A stretch of DNA of 64,000 bases from Prostheceraeus crozeri (lineage: Eukaryota > Platyhelminthes > Polycladida > Euryleptidae): positions 622,958-686,957 of the forward strand of contig CAJQUW010011508.1 in assembly GCA_907163375.1 (NCBI GenBank). The letters are read 5' to 3'. The notes beneath the pieces were generated by a model. The model had not been told where the DNA came from. It was given only the letters and a program-made list of their open reading frames with translations, and did not search any database. Of the stretch, positions 49,268 through 59,794 are shown one piece after another. A program made the translations under genes and the position numbers. Numbering within the stretch: the stretch's first letter is position 1; the number at the start of each line of letters is the position of its first letter.

Positions 49268-49700
49268 GACCGTTCCAGGACACCATAAAATTCAAAAAAA
49301 TAGTATCTTTAAAAACGACATAAATTCATGAATTTAGACCCTTTTTCAGGTTTTTAAGACCTAAATACATGAATTTAGTCCATTCAAAAAGTACCATTTT
49401 TTCAAAAAAATGGTATCTTTAAAAACGACATAAATTCATGAATTTGAACCCTTTTTCAGGTTTTTAAGACCTAAATTCATAAATTTGGGCGTTTTTAAAA
49501 ATACCCAATTTTTCAAAATTTTCAAAATCTCAAATTTGAGAATTACAATTTTCACCCTTAAAATCATGACCGTTCCAGGACACCGAAAAAAACAGAAAAG
49601 TTAAGAATCTCAAATTTGTGATTATGACATTTTTCATTGCTTAAATCATGACCATTCCAGGACACCGAAAATCATAAAAGTTGAGAATTTCAAATTCATG
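49268..49700. repeat. Iterated palindromic repeats beside the Polinton-like region
   Basis: A unit of 110 bp occurs twice in tandem (49291-49400 and about 49401-49510). GACCGTTCCAGGACACC or a close form occurs three times (49268, 49568, 49650). Inside the units the perfect palindrome AAATTCATGAATTT and near forms recur at least four times. It has the look of an iteron cluster or an old satellite; whether it belongs to the neighbouring Polinton-like element is unknown. Confidence 0.7.
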
Positions 49701-50055
49701 AATTTTATCCATCTTTCAGGTTTTTAAAATATATCATGTGTCTAATAATATTTCTTTAAGAATATAACACAATCTCTCACAATGCTTGTTATTGTTACTG
49801 CTTTGCACTCAGATGATCACTCAATTGTAGAGAACATCTGCTTCTCGCATTTATGAATAAAAGGCATTTCAGTGTAAAGAGCTGTGACCTCCAACTCAAA
49901 CATTTGAAAGGAAACAATGTATGAAAGAACAAACAGCTGCTACACCCACTTAGTCATTTGTAAGACGTGGAATATATTGCAGCATGTAGGAAGTAAGACT
50001 TCATTTACAATTCCATTAATCATAACTAGTGACTGTTTTCTTTCTTCATTGCAAA

Positions 50056-50466
50056 ATGCCAAAACGTACTGCCGCGGAGGCTTTTTCGTTTTACATGCCG
50101 ATTTTACTAAACTTAATTAAAGAAGAGCACAAGGAAACTGCGAATAAATACTTTGAAGAGTGGAAGTTAGAAATTCAATCGAGAAAGAAGAACAAATTGG
50201 ACTCTCAAAAACAAGTGGAGGATATTACAGTAAAAATAGAACAGTATCTTAACACTACTACAATTCCTCAGTTCAATGTTACAAAAGAACATTTCATTAC
50301 CATCGAAGATAGTGCTACTATGATTTCAAAACTGATTGCAAGTGATAAAGTGCACCATGGGTCGTTGCTGAGAAGTGCTGCTTATCAAGGTTATGGATTT
50401 AAAAGAATTCTGGAATTGAGTGACAATAAAAAAAAACAGATTTGTGGCAAACTTGGAACTATTTAG
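50056..50466 (+). CDS. Hypothetical protein at the left edge of the Polinton-like region
   Basis: From the ATG at 50056, a 136-residue frame: MPKRTAAEAFSFYMPILLNL, a charged helical part rich in lysine, then a folded-looking C-terminal half (HFITIEDSATMISKLIAS). A GTG further upstream is in frame but has no support as a start. It resembles no family I know. It lies on the same strand as the nearest structural genes of the Polinton-like element and may be its outermost gene, or may belong to the host. Confidence 0.4.
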   Translation: MPKRTAAEAFSFYMPILLNLIKEEHKETANKYFEEWKLEIQSRKKNKLDSQKQVEDITVKIEQYLNTTTIPQFNVTKEHFITIEDSATMISKLIASDKVHHGSLLRSAAYQGYGFKRILELSDNKKKQICGKLGTI

Positions 50467-50729
50467 AATTTCCTATAACGCAAGTTATTGTTATTTCTTG
50501 ATGAACTTATCAGATCTAATTCTACCATCACACGTATTATTTTTAAATTCATCAATGCCCATTAGTTTTGTTAGAAAACATTTTAAAGAAATCAAAATTT
50601 ATATAGAAAAATTGAATCAACCGACAACTATAGAAGAAATGAGGTTTGGTTCCCAAGATGAATGAACATTAACTGTGTTGTTTCACTTTTTAAGATATGT
50701 GGAATGTACATACATATTTGATGTATTTA

Positions 50730-50773
50730 TGTATATATATATATATATATATATATACAAATATATATATATT
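50730..50773. repeat. TA microsatellite
   Basis: An almost pure run of TA dinucleotides, broken once by ACAA near 50757. Confidence 0.9.
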
Positions 50774-50791
50774 TATGAAGACTTCTTTATA

Positions 50792-51210
50792 AGTAGTAAC
50801 GCATTTTGGATTATTTTGAAATGTAATTAAATTTTCTTTTGTTCTCCAGCTAATGGTAGTAGACTGCTATTGTATAGATCTATATTTCAGTAGGTAACAT
50901 AATCTTTGGTATTTAAGAATGATTCATGGAACTTAGTAGTAACACATTTTGGATTATTTTGAAATGTAATTCTATTTTCTTTTGTTCTCCAGTCTAATGG
51001 TAGTAGACTGACATTGTACAATTGTATGATAAGATTGATTGTTGTATTATTATATTTGATATTTGAGAATGATTCATGGAACTTAGTAGTAACACATTTT
51101 GGATTATTTTGAAATGTAATTAAATTTTCTTTTGTTCTCCAGTCTAATGGTAGTAGACTGACATAGTACAATTGTATGATAAGATTGATTGTTGTATTAT
51201 TATATTTGAT
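50792..51210. repeat. Tandem repeat of about 143-150 bp, nearly three units
   Basis: Units start AGTAGTAAC at 50792, 50935 and 51085; the last is incomplete. The 150-bp unit equals 50 codons. A minus-strand frame (50887-51171) stays open across two units and repeats SLLPLDWRTKENLITFQNNP. That may be chance conservation of frame by a unit length divisible by three. No known domain. Confidence 0.75.
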
Positions 51211-51291
51211 GCAAAATACACTGCCGTTGTTTTCATTTTTCTGTACAAGAAGTAGACATTATTACAGTTATTGGAATTTATTTCATTTAAA

Positions 51292-51522
51292 ATGAATGAT
51301 GAAAATCCGACAGTTATACTGAGTAATATAGGTGATATATTACCTCAGGTTAATAACATGACTGAGTTCTTAGAAATATACGGCAAACAAACAACTGCGT
51401 ATTTCTATTTAAATCGAAATTCAGAAGATTGTATTCAAAATATTTATTCAAAATATTTCTTTAAAAATGGAAGAAACAAAAATGGAAGAAACCGCAAGAA
51501 TATATCCTTCGTTATCATATGA
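51292..51522 (+). CDS. Small unknown protein of the Polinton-like element
   Basis: From the ATG at 51292, a frame of 76 residues (MNDENPTVILSNIGDILPQV...). It overlaps the start of the next gene, at 51467, in another frame. It is part of the plus-strand cluster, with no recognised domain. It looks whole. Confidence 0.4.
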   Translation: MNDENPTVILSNIGDILPQVNNMTEFLEIYGKQTTAYFYLNRNSEDCIQNIYSKYFFKNGRNKNGRNRKNISFVII

Positions 51523-52147
51523 ACGTAGTTCTACTTTAATGGACATTGAAAAAATGAATAAAGAAAAACACAAAGATAGAGTACGTTATATGAAAGATAA
51601 GGAATCTCAATTATTATTAAGATTAGAGCATTATAAAAAATTAAGAAAGAGATGGACTAAAGTTAAGAATGTAACACAAGGAATTGGCATATTCTTAACA
51701 ATAAGTTTAGGCGCTCTCACTATTGTTATATCTTCTGGTGTTTTAGTAATTCCAGTAGTTGCTACAGCTTTAACAGGTACGGGTGTTTTTGCAACTTCAC
51801 TTGTTACAATGTTAGATAAATCTTTAATAACTAAGAAACGAAAATCATTAAAAACTAAGCATTTACATATTAAAGAAGTCTATGATAAATTGCATTACTA
51901 CTTTCAAAGAGTATGTGATGATAATGTTATTACGTTAGATGAGATTGAAAAATTTGATCAAATAGCTAATAAAGCTAATAAAACGCCATTTCATTTAAAG
52001 TCCGAAAAAGTTGATGATAAGAATAAACAGGATGGCAAAATTTCTAGTGATGGCAAAATTTCTAATGAAGAAAATGACAAAATTTTTTTAGAAGAGCTAA
52101 AAACTTTAAGCGAAAATTTAAGCAAAACTTTATTAAACAAAACTTAA
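51467..52147 (+). CDS. Membrane protein of the Polinton-like element
   Basis: A 226-residue frame starting ATG at 51467 after TTTAAAA. Residues about 71-116 form a long hydrophobic stretch (IGIFLTISLGALTIVISSGV onward), enough for two membrane helices with a short turn. The N-terminus is charged and helical; the C-terminus is lysine-rich and includes a DGKISSDGKIS repeat. Membrane-anchored minor virion proteins are common next to the penton-like genes of such elements, so a structural role is likely. It looks whole. No sequence family is recognised with confidence. Confidence 0.6.
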   Translation: MEETKMEETARIYPSLSYERSSTLMDIEKMNKEKHKDRVRYMKDKESQLLLRLEHYKKLRKRWTKVKNVTQGIGIFLTISLGALTIVISSGVLVIPVVATALTGTGVFATSLVTMLDKSLITKKRKSLKTKHLHIKEVYDKLHYYFQRVCDDNVITLDEIEKFDQIANKANKTPFHLKSEKVDDKNKQDGKISSDGKISNEENDKIFLEELKTLSENLSKTLLNKT

Positions 52148-52214
52148 AACGAGAAACCTTTAAACGAAAAGATGTCAGACAACAAAGCAATAAAAAAATA
52201 ATTTGTTCAGTAAA

Positions 52215-53093
52215 ATGTTTTTGTTGTATTCCAATGTTACCACAAAATTCAAATATTATATTTTAAAAATGGATAAAATTAAAGCTGATAATTTTAAAAG
52301 AATAAAACAATTAGAAGAGTTAATAAAACAAAGAAATATTATGAAAGAAAATCATCTTCAACATAGAATGATAAAAGCTGGTATTCAATCTGATATGTTT
52401 GAAAAAATGCAGCAAACCGAGCAAGTAAAAACTGATTTTGAAAAAACTATGAAACCATTTAAAACTCTTGAAAAAGAAAGTACAAATAATGATAAACAAA
52501 TTGATATAACAGATCCAGAGCACAGAACTATATTAGATAACTATGGATTACTAGAATCAAACATTAATAAGAAATTACCAAAATCTATGCAATTTGAACA
52601 TTCTATTTCATTTATAGATGGAAAAACAATACCTAGATTTTATCTCGGACAAAAAGAAATATTTCCACAACCTTTTCGAGGCTTAATTTTTTCACCAGAT
52701 AAATCTCCTTTTAATTTAGATAGAAATTTTGTTGATCTTTTAAGAGGAGCAGATTTAAATAATTATGCTGTAGAAGATCTCATAAAATATAAAGCTATGT
52801 TAGATAGAGTTGGTGCAGTAAAATCTCTTAGACGTTATAAACAATTAGAAAATTTGTTATCAACGGGAGTTAAAGTAGGAAAAGGTTTATCTGAAAAACA
52901 GAAAACAGAAACAACTGTATTTTTACCAGATGATCCACAAGAATTACTAAATAGATTAAATATTTTAATATCTGCAATAAAAGAAGGACATAATTCTAGT
53001 TTCAATGAAATTCATGCTATATTGAAAAGACTGCTGGAAAAGCAGATTCTAAATGAAGAGGATTATAAAAGTATAACGAACCGAATGTTCTAG
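52215..53093 (+). CDS. Unknown structural-type protein of the Polinton-like element
   Basis: The frame starts at ATG 52215, with another ATG at 52269 (MDKIKADNFKRIKQLEEL) that looks the better start because a coiled coil begins there. After the coiled coil comes a conserved-looking middle (ILDNYGLLESNINKKLPKSM) with aromatic and proline residues, and a helical C-terminus (VGAVKSLRRYKQLENLL). It lies between the membrane protein and the penton-like gene on the same strand. Function is not known to me. It looks whole. Confidence 0.55.
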   Translation: MFLLYSNVTTKFKYYILKMDKIKADNFKRIKQLEELIKQRNIMKENHLQHRMIKAGIQSDMFEKMQQTEQVKTDFEKTMKPFKTLEKESTNNDKQIDITDPEHRTILDNYGLLESNINKKLPKSMQFEHSISFIDGKTIPRFYLGQKEIFPQPFRGLIFSPDKSPFNLDRNFVDLLRGADLNNYAVEDLIKYKAMLDRVGAVKSLRRYKQLENLLSTGVKVGKGLSEKQKTETTVFLPDDPQELLNRLNILISAIKEGHNSSFNEIHAILKRLLEKQILNEEDYKSITNRMF

Positions 53094-53103
53094 GGCTTCG
53101 CCC
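53093..53103. repeat. Mini-hairpin GGGC-TTC-GCCC
   Basis: A perfect 4-bp stem with a TTC loop at the end of the upstream gene; one of the hairpin family confined to the Polinton-like region. Confidence 0.8.
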
Positions 53104-53171
53104 GTAGCTGAAATATGTTGTTGTTTTTAATTTTTTTATAAAAAATGTTTATTTAAAATTTTAACTAAAAA

Positions 53172-53960
53172 ATGTGTTCAGCAGATTTAGACAAAATTAA
53201 TAATCATTTAGAAAATCTAACAGAGATTTTGGGTTCATCAAAATTTAGTACGACGTTAAAAATTATAACAACTACTTCATCACACACTTGTAATTTAGAA
53301 CCCATTCTACATTTAGAACAAAATAAAAATTATCAAATTGCATTGACTAGTTTCTCTACATTTAACACTATTCAAGATGTTATAAAAGATGTGAATGATC
53401 AATTTAGATATTCCACTGATAAAGGCAAAACATGGAAAATACAAACTTTTCTTCCTGGTTCTTAAGAAGTTGAATCAATATCAAATGAAATTAAGAGACA
53501 TTTAGGTATACCATTTAAAGATAAGAAACAATTACATTTTGCAGTTGAACCGGCAGTTAATAAATTTTCTCTTACTTTAGACGAAAATCATCAAGTTGAT
53601 TTTAATCATGATAGATCATTGTCAAAGCTATTAGGATTTAATAAACAAACCTATAGTCAAGGTTATCATTTAGGTGAGAATATTCCAAAAATAACTGAAA
53701 TAAATTCAATTGTTGTACATTGTGACATTATTGAAGGAGGATATATAAATGGTAAATTGTCAAATTTAATATTCAGTTTTCCAGCTTTTACTGTACCCAT
53801 TGGTTATAGATTAAATGTAATTCCACAAACATTAATATATTTTCCTATTACAAGAAAAACTATTAACAACATTGGCATTAGAATCACTGATGAGAAAGGA
53901 CAAGAAATAAATTTTGGAGGTGAAGAGATTATGATAGATCTTTTGGTTCGAGAGGTATAA
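53172..53960 (+). pseudogene. Penton-like minor capsid protein of the Polinton-like element (broken)
   Basis: The translated stretches match the minor capsid (single-jelly-roll, penton-like) proteins that neighbour the ATPase in Polinton-type elements. Seen are an N-terminal NYQIALTSFSTFNTIQDV, a YSTDKGKTWKI segment, and a C-terminal half rich in beta-strand patterns (INSIVVHCDIIEGGYINGK, then FPAFTVPIGYRLNVIPQTLI). The family's usual length, about 260 residues, fits the span. There is about one break. Upstream, TTAACTAAAAA before the ATG matches the A-rich start context of the other genes here. Confidence 0.7.
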
Positions 53961-54046
53961 ACTCCCACGCGAAGCTAGAGAAGTTTAATTTTCTTCTTCT
54001 TCTTTAAAAATAAAAATAAAATAAAAATAAATTTTTTTATTAAAAA

Positions 54047-54814
54047 ATGAGTGAAGTACCCCCATTAAATAAAAAGAAACTTAAATTTAATCATCATCCA
54101 AATTTATCTAATAAAGTTTTGTCAGTTATTTGCGGAAGATCAGGTTGTGGAAAAACGTATCTATTATTTAAAATTTTAACGACTCCAAATTTTTTGGATT
54201 ATAACAATCTTATAATTTATACAACAACGGCAGAACAACCCGTCTATCAATTTTTAAAATATGGATTTGAAAATAATCTTAAAAAAACAGCAATTGCTTC
54301 ATTATTCAAAGAATATGAAAAATCTGAAGATGAAGAAGAAATAAGTTCGTGGTGTGAAGAAGCAGCAAAAAATAGTCAGTTAGTAGAATCCAATAAAAAT
54401 AAGCATATAAAGATACAATTAATAGATGATAGTGGTAATATGCAAGATCCTAGTAAACTAGATAAAACAATGAAACATTGTGTAATTTTTGATGATTGTG
54501 TTAATGACAGAAATCAGTCAGTTCAGAGAAATTATTTCACAAGAGGTAGACATAATAACTGTAGTGTATTTTATTTAACACAAAGTATGTATTCATTAGA
54601 TGGAAGTGTTATTAGAAAGAATGCAAATATATTTATACTATATGAAATAAATGCAAGAAACTTAAGTGATTTGTTAAGAGATTTATGTGTAAGAAATAAA
54701 GATGAATTTAAACAATCGTGTAACAATGCTTGGTCAAAAGATTATGGCTTCATTACAATTAATATTGATAAAAAAATTCATGATAGAGTTATCGAACAAT
54801 TGTTCTCTGACTAG
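54047..54814 (+). CDS. Packaging ATPase (A32/FtsK-HerA type) of the Polinton-like element
   Basis: A 255-residue frame that looks whole. The Walker A P-loop is GRSGCGKT at residues 30-37; the Walker B is CVIFDDC at about 145-151. A later segment (NNCSVFYLTQSMYSLD) fits the sensor strand and glutamine typical of the poxvirus A32-like genome-packaging ATPases. Length agrees with Polinton ATPases of about 220-260 residues. It would drive DNA into capsids. It follows the penton-like gene, as is usual, and converges on the polymerase gene with a strong stem-loop between them. Confidence 0.88.
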   Translation: MSEVPPLNKKKLKFNHHPNLSNKVLSVICGRSGCGKTYLLFKILTTPNFLDYNNLIIYTTTAEQPVYQFLKYGFENNLKKTAIASLFKEYEKSEDEEEISSWCEEAAKNSQLVESNKNKHIKIQLIDDSGNMQDPSKLDKTMKHCVIFDDCVNDRNQSVQRNYFTRGRHNNCSVFYLTQSMYSLDGSVIRKNANIFILYEINARNLSDLLRDLCVRNKDEFKQSCNNAWSKDYGFITINIDKKIHDRVIEQLFSD

Positions 54815-54828
54815 GCTTCTCCTCGAGG

Positions 54829-54853
54829 GGCTTCGCCCCGACTGAAAGTCGAT
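54829..54853. repeat. Paired mini-hairpins after the ATPase gene
   Basis: GGGGC-TTC-GCCCC (54829-54841) is followed directly by CGACT-GAA-AGTCG (54841-54853). Both stems are perfect and the loops are TTC and GAA, complementary to each other. Confidence 0.85.
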
Positions 54854-54877
54854 AGAACATTTGTTTGCCGAGTGATA

Positions 54878-54920
54878 AAAATATACAAATATAGTGTTAT
54901 AATATTTGTATATTTTTATT
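54878..54920. terminator. Terminator-like stem-loop between convergent genes
   Basis: TAAAAATATACAAATAT (54878-54894) is mirrored exactly at 54904-54920 across a 9-base loop: a perfect 17-bp stem. It sits between the 3' ends of the plus-strand ATPase and the minus-strand polymerase. Being symmetrical, it could mark transcript ends on both strands. The role is inferred from position. Confidence 0.55.
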
Positions 54921-56795
54921 TTATGTATATATCAAATTTGACTATCTTAGAAATTAGAAAATTAAAAAGGTGAAGTAGTTATTCCATCAGTTAAAATTTT
55001 TCTTTTATCATCAAATGGATCTAATGCTAATTTATGTTCTTCTTTTAAATACATGTTATGTTTTTTTGAATTAAGTCTATAATTACATGCTGTTTTTATT
55101 TCATTATTAAATAATACATTTTTATAATCTTGAAATGTTATTTGATTAGCCACTGATGCCTTTGAAATTCCTTTTAATGATTTATGTGTTTTAATATTAT
55201 TAGTTGTATCATAACAATAACATTTAGATTTTAAAAATATAGCTTCTGTTATGAAATCTTCATTTCCTTCTAATTCATCTTTTACTTTACATAAATCAGA
55301 AGGATGAATGATATCTTTTATTCTATTAATTTCTTCATCAAGTGAAGAATTATACGGTATTGTTAATTCTAAGAAAACAGAATCGGTATCTGTAAAGTGT
55401 AATTTATAGTTTTTGCCATAAGCAGGTGCTAAATAATCATATATAAATCTATACATAAATAGTTTAGCTAATTCTAATATAGTGAATCCTATAAAATTAA
55501 ACTTATCATGTTTTACGCTGATTCGACGTAAATGTACAGCACATAGTTCATCACTAAATCTAGTAGTTCTTTTATATGTAGGTTTCCTTGTTAAATTTTG
55601 AAACCTATCTTTATCATAAACTATTTCAATATTTTGTCTATTACGCACATTTTCTAAAGTCTTACCATAAAATGCATTATTCATTAATTTGAAGAACACG
55701 TTTCCAAAATCATCTTTATTTCTTTTAGCTATTTTACGTTTTTCAATATTGAACTCTATATAATTTTTTAACCACCTAGATTTTTGATAAAATAGTTTTC
55801 GATGTATTTTGGTGAGAATCATTCCATGTTCTAAATTCCAATCTAGCATTCTTCCTTCAACAACATACTTTCCTTTATTGCTTTGTGTTAACATAAGTTT
55901 TTTTGTTGGTCTGTATTTCTTAGGAATTAAAGATTTTTGATAATCTGAAAAATCTTCTATATTGGGAATTTTGTTTTCGGGACAGAAAGGAAAATATTTT
56001 GTTTTATCTTTTATTTCATCAGGATATACTAAATCAACTTCATATATATAACCATGATTATATGATTATAATTTCCATCATATGTTTTTTGATAATCAAG
56101 AACGGGCGGAGCCCTAGTAGACATCTCTGATGTCGCACGAATATTACACCATGACATTTCACCTGTTGGTAATTCTTATATCATGCAAGAAGAATATAAG
56201 CTATTAAAATCATAATATAACAAATAGTTTTCTCTCATGAATTCATCAATTGCATTTTCACGTTCTACTCCTTCTCGTTTCGTTCGAAAAATTTCTAATA
56301 TTTTTTCTTTTTCTTCTGGAGATAAAGGTTTCATTATTCCATATTCTTGTGGATTTACTTTCTTATTATAACATTTAACATATCTATTACCTAAAACTGA
56401 TGAAACACCACCTCTAATTCCAGATTCAAAAAATAATAATTTATCATATGTATTTTCTTTATAATGTTTAAGTTTAACATTTGTATGTTTTAATTCTGCT
56501 AACCATGTTAAACCTGGTGTAGAATAAGAATAACATGGATCTATTCCGTAATATTCTAAACACATATCACGAAAGTTTTCAAAAAGATCAGCTAGTATTA
56601 ATACATCTATCTGAAGATATTTCATTGTATAATCATACATTGTTTTACAATTTAACTCTCTCCAATTCTTTTCAGCTTCTGCATAGTCTTCTTCAGATAA
56701 TTATGATTGTTTTAATGTTGATTTAAATTTATTTATTGGAGGAAGTTTCTGTTCTTCCATAATTTTATTCACAGAATTAAAATCTCCAGTTATAT

Positions 56796-56821
56796 CAGTC
56801 TTCGACTGTGAGCCGCAGGCT
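56796..56821. repeat. Mini-hairpin pair inside the polymerase gene
   Basis: CAGTC-TTC-GACTG (56796-56808) and AGCC-GCA-GGCT (56811-56821) stand side by side, both with perfect stems and three-base loops. Confidence 0.8.
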
Positions 56822-57552
56822 ATATACTCATACGGAAATATGCCTTTCAAAGGTTTTAAATTATATTTATTTAATATTTTACATTGTTCAGATTTCAAAG
56901 TTTTTCCCATAACATCTAATGAATAAGGAGTAAAAAATCTAAATGCATCTAAAATTCTAATACAACCTAATTGCATTGAAAAATATTCTTCTTCTGTTTT
57001 ACATAGTACATTTATTTGTTGTTGTTGTAATTTTTCAGATGAAAATAAATCTTTCATTACTAGATGGAAATCATATTTAGAACCATTACAGAAATATAGA
57101 GGAACAAAGTTATATTTAAATTTATTAGCATTAAGATTACAAGAATTATGTGCTGCACCTCTATATAATCCATTTAGATGATCATGATCTTTTACTTTGA
57201 CGGCAGAGCCGCCGCTTCGCTTATCAAGATATCTACCTCTGCCATTTTTATAATTTTTTGTAAATTCTTTTCCACAGTAATAACATTTTGTTTCATTAAT
57301 AAAATTTAATTTTTCTTTTTCTGTTAATGGCATCATTGGAATATTTGTTTCAAGCAATTGTGAAAAACGTCCTTGTAATTCTTCTACTTTCTTTGTAAAC
57401 ATTTATGAACTATCTTCACCATAGTATTGATAATATTCTGATTTAAATAATTCAGGATAATTTGAATGAATGTACATTCCCCAACATAATGGTTTTTGTT
57501 CAAATAAATATTTTTCTTTACTTTGTTCAGCTGCACTTTTTTCATAATTATA

Positions 57553-57635
57553 AACCGAAGGTTCTAGGGCTTGGCCCGTACCATTTTCAGAATTATAATT
57601 TTCAGAATCGGGCGAAGCCCTGGAACTTTCCGTTC
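57553..57635. repeat. Mini-hairpin cluster inside the polymerase gene
   Basis: AACC-GAA-GGTT (57553-57563), GGGC-TTG-GCCC (57567-57577), GGGC-GAA-GCCC (57610-57620) and a looser GAAC-TTTCC-GTTC after it. Read on the minus strand they give SRASP and ALEPS peptides. Confidence 0.85.
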
Positions 57636-59154
57636 GATTTTGTGTCATATTAACATTATATGCTTCGAAATCACAATAAATAGTAAAGGGTACTTTATTT
57701 TTCAAATAATGTCTATTATATATTAAATAATCATCTTTAGGAAAAGTATTTTCAACTGCTTCGTTTTGTTGACAATTCTCCAAATGTCTATTCATTTCTT
57801 CTTTAGTTCTAAAACTTGTCATACATTGAAGACAAGGAAAATTTGTATTATCTGAAGTTTTTGTAAATATAGAAACATCTTTACACAATATAAAATGACC
57901 CTGATAATATAAAATATTCGCTTGTGCTGGTTGTTTTGTTTGTTTTAATTTTTCAAATTTATCTTTATATATTTCATGTGTTTCATCAATTTGTCTTTGT
58001 AAATGTTTTTCAGACTGTTGATAATTTTGATTGAATATTTTCAGCTGTTGTTCATATTCATTATTATATTGTTCTTTATATTGTTGTTGACATTTTTTAA
58101 ACATTCATTTAATTCTTTATTTTCTTCATTATTTAATTCTTTATTGTCTTTATTTAATTCTTGAATCGTTTCTATCTTATTTTGATATTTATGGCCGTAT
58201 TCTTGTCCTAATATTTTTGTTTGTTGTTGATAATCTCTTTTACATTTTTGTAAAATTTCATTTAAATTTTGTAATTTTTGTTGATATTCTAAAGATAAAG
58301 ATAAATAATCGGAATCATAATCATAATTATAATTACGTCCTTTATAGTTATTATGATTAATCATTATTGGTGATAATGTTTTAACAATTTGAAATTTTTC
58401 AGTACATATTATATTTCCTTGATAAAAAAAATTATGATGCATGTAATTTCCTCTATCATTATATACTATTTCTGATTGACATAAATTTTTATTATTCAAA
58501 TAAAATTTTTTTGAATCTGAGTAAAGTGGAGTAATTTTACCAATAGAAACATAATTCACATTTAATTCAAAAACATTTACTTCTATTAAATTTTTATTCT
58601 TTTTATGAAACTTTATTAACCTATTATAATCATATGGAAATTTATGTAAGCCATCAGAGAGATCAAATTCCTTTATGTATTCTTCTTTATTATAATGACT
58701 TAGTCTCTCTTTGTGATATTCTGCAGGATGTAAATGTGCTATAATACTCCACAGAAAACAATAATCATCTTCATTTTTTATGTTGATTATTTGTGGTGAA
58801 CTGAAAGGTAAAGGAACATAACTACCCCCAGTATTATTTTTATATTTATCAATTACTATTTTCTTAGATAGTATTTTAACAAATCTCCAACCAGATTCAC
58901 GTAAATGAGCTTCAATTATACAATTTTCTAATTTAAGTATCATTTGTTCAAATATGGGTTGTATATCATTTACATTATGAATTTCTTGCGAATTTGTAAA
59001 ATGTCCTTGTATTATTTCTTCAGGAATTCCATCAGGTCCATTTTTTGGTATAAAGTACTTCTACATTCATATAACATTTGAAAGATTTCTTAAATATTTT
59101 GAAAAAGTTTTTTAATACATTATAAAAAGTTTCATCGGTTTCATTATGTTCAAC

Positions 59155-59252
59155 GGGCGAAGCCCTGGAAGACATCTTTGATGTCCCGTGTACCGATTCA
59201 TTAAATAAATATTTTATATCTGTTACTGGCGAAGCCCTAGAACCTTCGGTTC
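59155..59252. repeat. Mini-hairpin cluster near the start of the polymerase gene
   Basis: GGGC-GAA-GCCC (59155-59165), GACATC-TTT-GATGTC (59171-59185), GGC-GAA-GCC (59228-59236) and GAACC-TTC-GGTTC (59240-59252), all perfect stems with three-base loops. Confidence 0.85.
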
Positions 59253-59343
59253 GTTCCGCTTCATCGGTTTTTTTAGTTTCATCAAATTCATCTATTTCGT
59301 TAAATTCATCAGTATCGCTAAGTAAATATCTTCCATCTGGTAC

Positions 59344-59368
59344 GGGCCAAGCCCTAGAACCTTCGGTT
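59344..59368. repeat. Mini-hairpin pair
   Basis: GGGC-CAA-GCCC (59344-59354) followed three bases later by AACC-TTC-GGTT (59358-59368), the same two-hairpin unit as at 59228 and 60420. Confidence 0.85.
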
Positions 59369-59794
59369 TGTACATGTTCATCTTCACTATTAAAAACTTT
59401 TTTATATTCCGAATGTGAATAATCATCAAACATATTTTTAACTTTTATATCAGTAGGCAATGTTTCTAGATAGTTTTTATAACTATTTAATTTTAATATA
59501 TTTCCTTCATCAACTCGTTCTACATTTTGTAAATGCAATTTACTATTTAAATGAGATTGATAACTTCTTTTTGTTTGCAAATTTTTTTACATAAGTTACA
59601 ATAAAACTTGGTATTTTCCATTTTTTTTATTTTTTAAAGAAAAAAATTGTTTTAATTTTAGATATAAACATTCTAATATCAAGGTCCAGAGAGTTAATAT
59701 ATATTATTATATATTTCACGTTCTTTAGTTATTTTTTTTCTTTATCACATTAAGTTTTAGCATATAATGTTCTATAATATTAAGTTTTATCATA

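Larger units (their letters stand above)
54962..59621 (-). pseudogene. Protein-primed family B DNA polymerase of the Polinton-like element (broken)
   Basis: The span of 4.6 kb (about 1,500 codons) matches the large PolB of Polintons. Running 5' to 3' on the minus strand are a zinc-finger-like start with SHLNSKLHLQNV, a conserved N-terminal region (SGWRFVKIL, CFLWSIIAHLHPAEYHKERL), the Exo I motif TIYCDFEAYN, and an HNH-like cysteine-histidine cluster (KCYYCGKEF...DHDHLNGLYRGAAHNSCNL). Then come Exo II-type NGSKYDFHLVM, Exo III-type YLQIDVLILADLF, polymerase motif A YDFNSLYSSCM, motif B KLMNNAFYGKTLEN and motif C FTDTDSVFLEL. So all catalytic landmarks are recognisable. It would replicate the element from its ends with a protein primer. 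It is broken, with about half a dozen interruptions. Hairpin repeats lie inside it. Confidence 0.85.

Noticed and set aside
49268-51210. A CRISPR-like array
   Set aside because: The repeats are too long, too few and not spaced by unique sequences of constant length, and the setting is an animal genome.
53093-54853. The mini-hairpins as bacterial rho-independent terminators
   Set aside because: They lie inside genes as often as after them, lack consistent T runs, and occur in a eukaryotic element.
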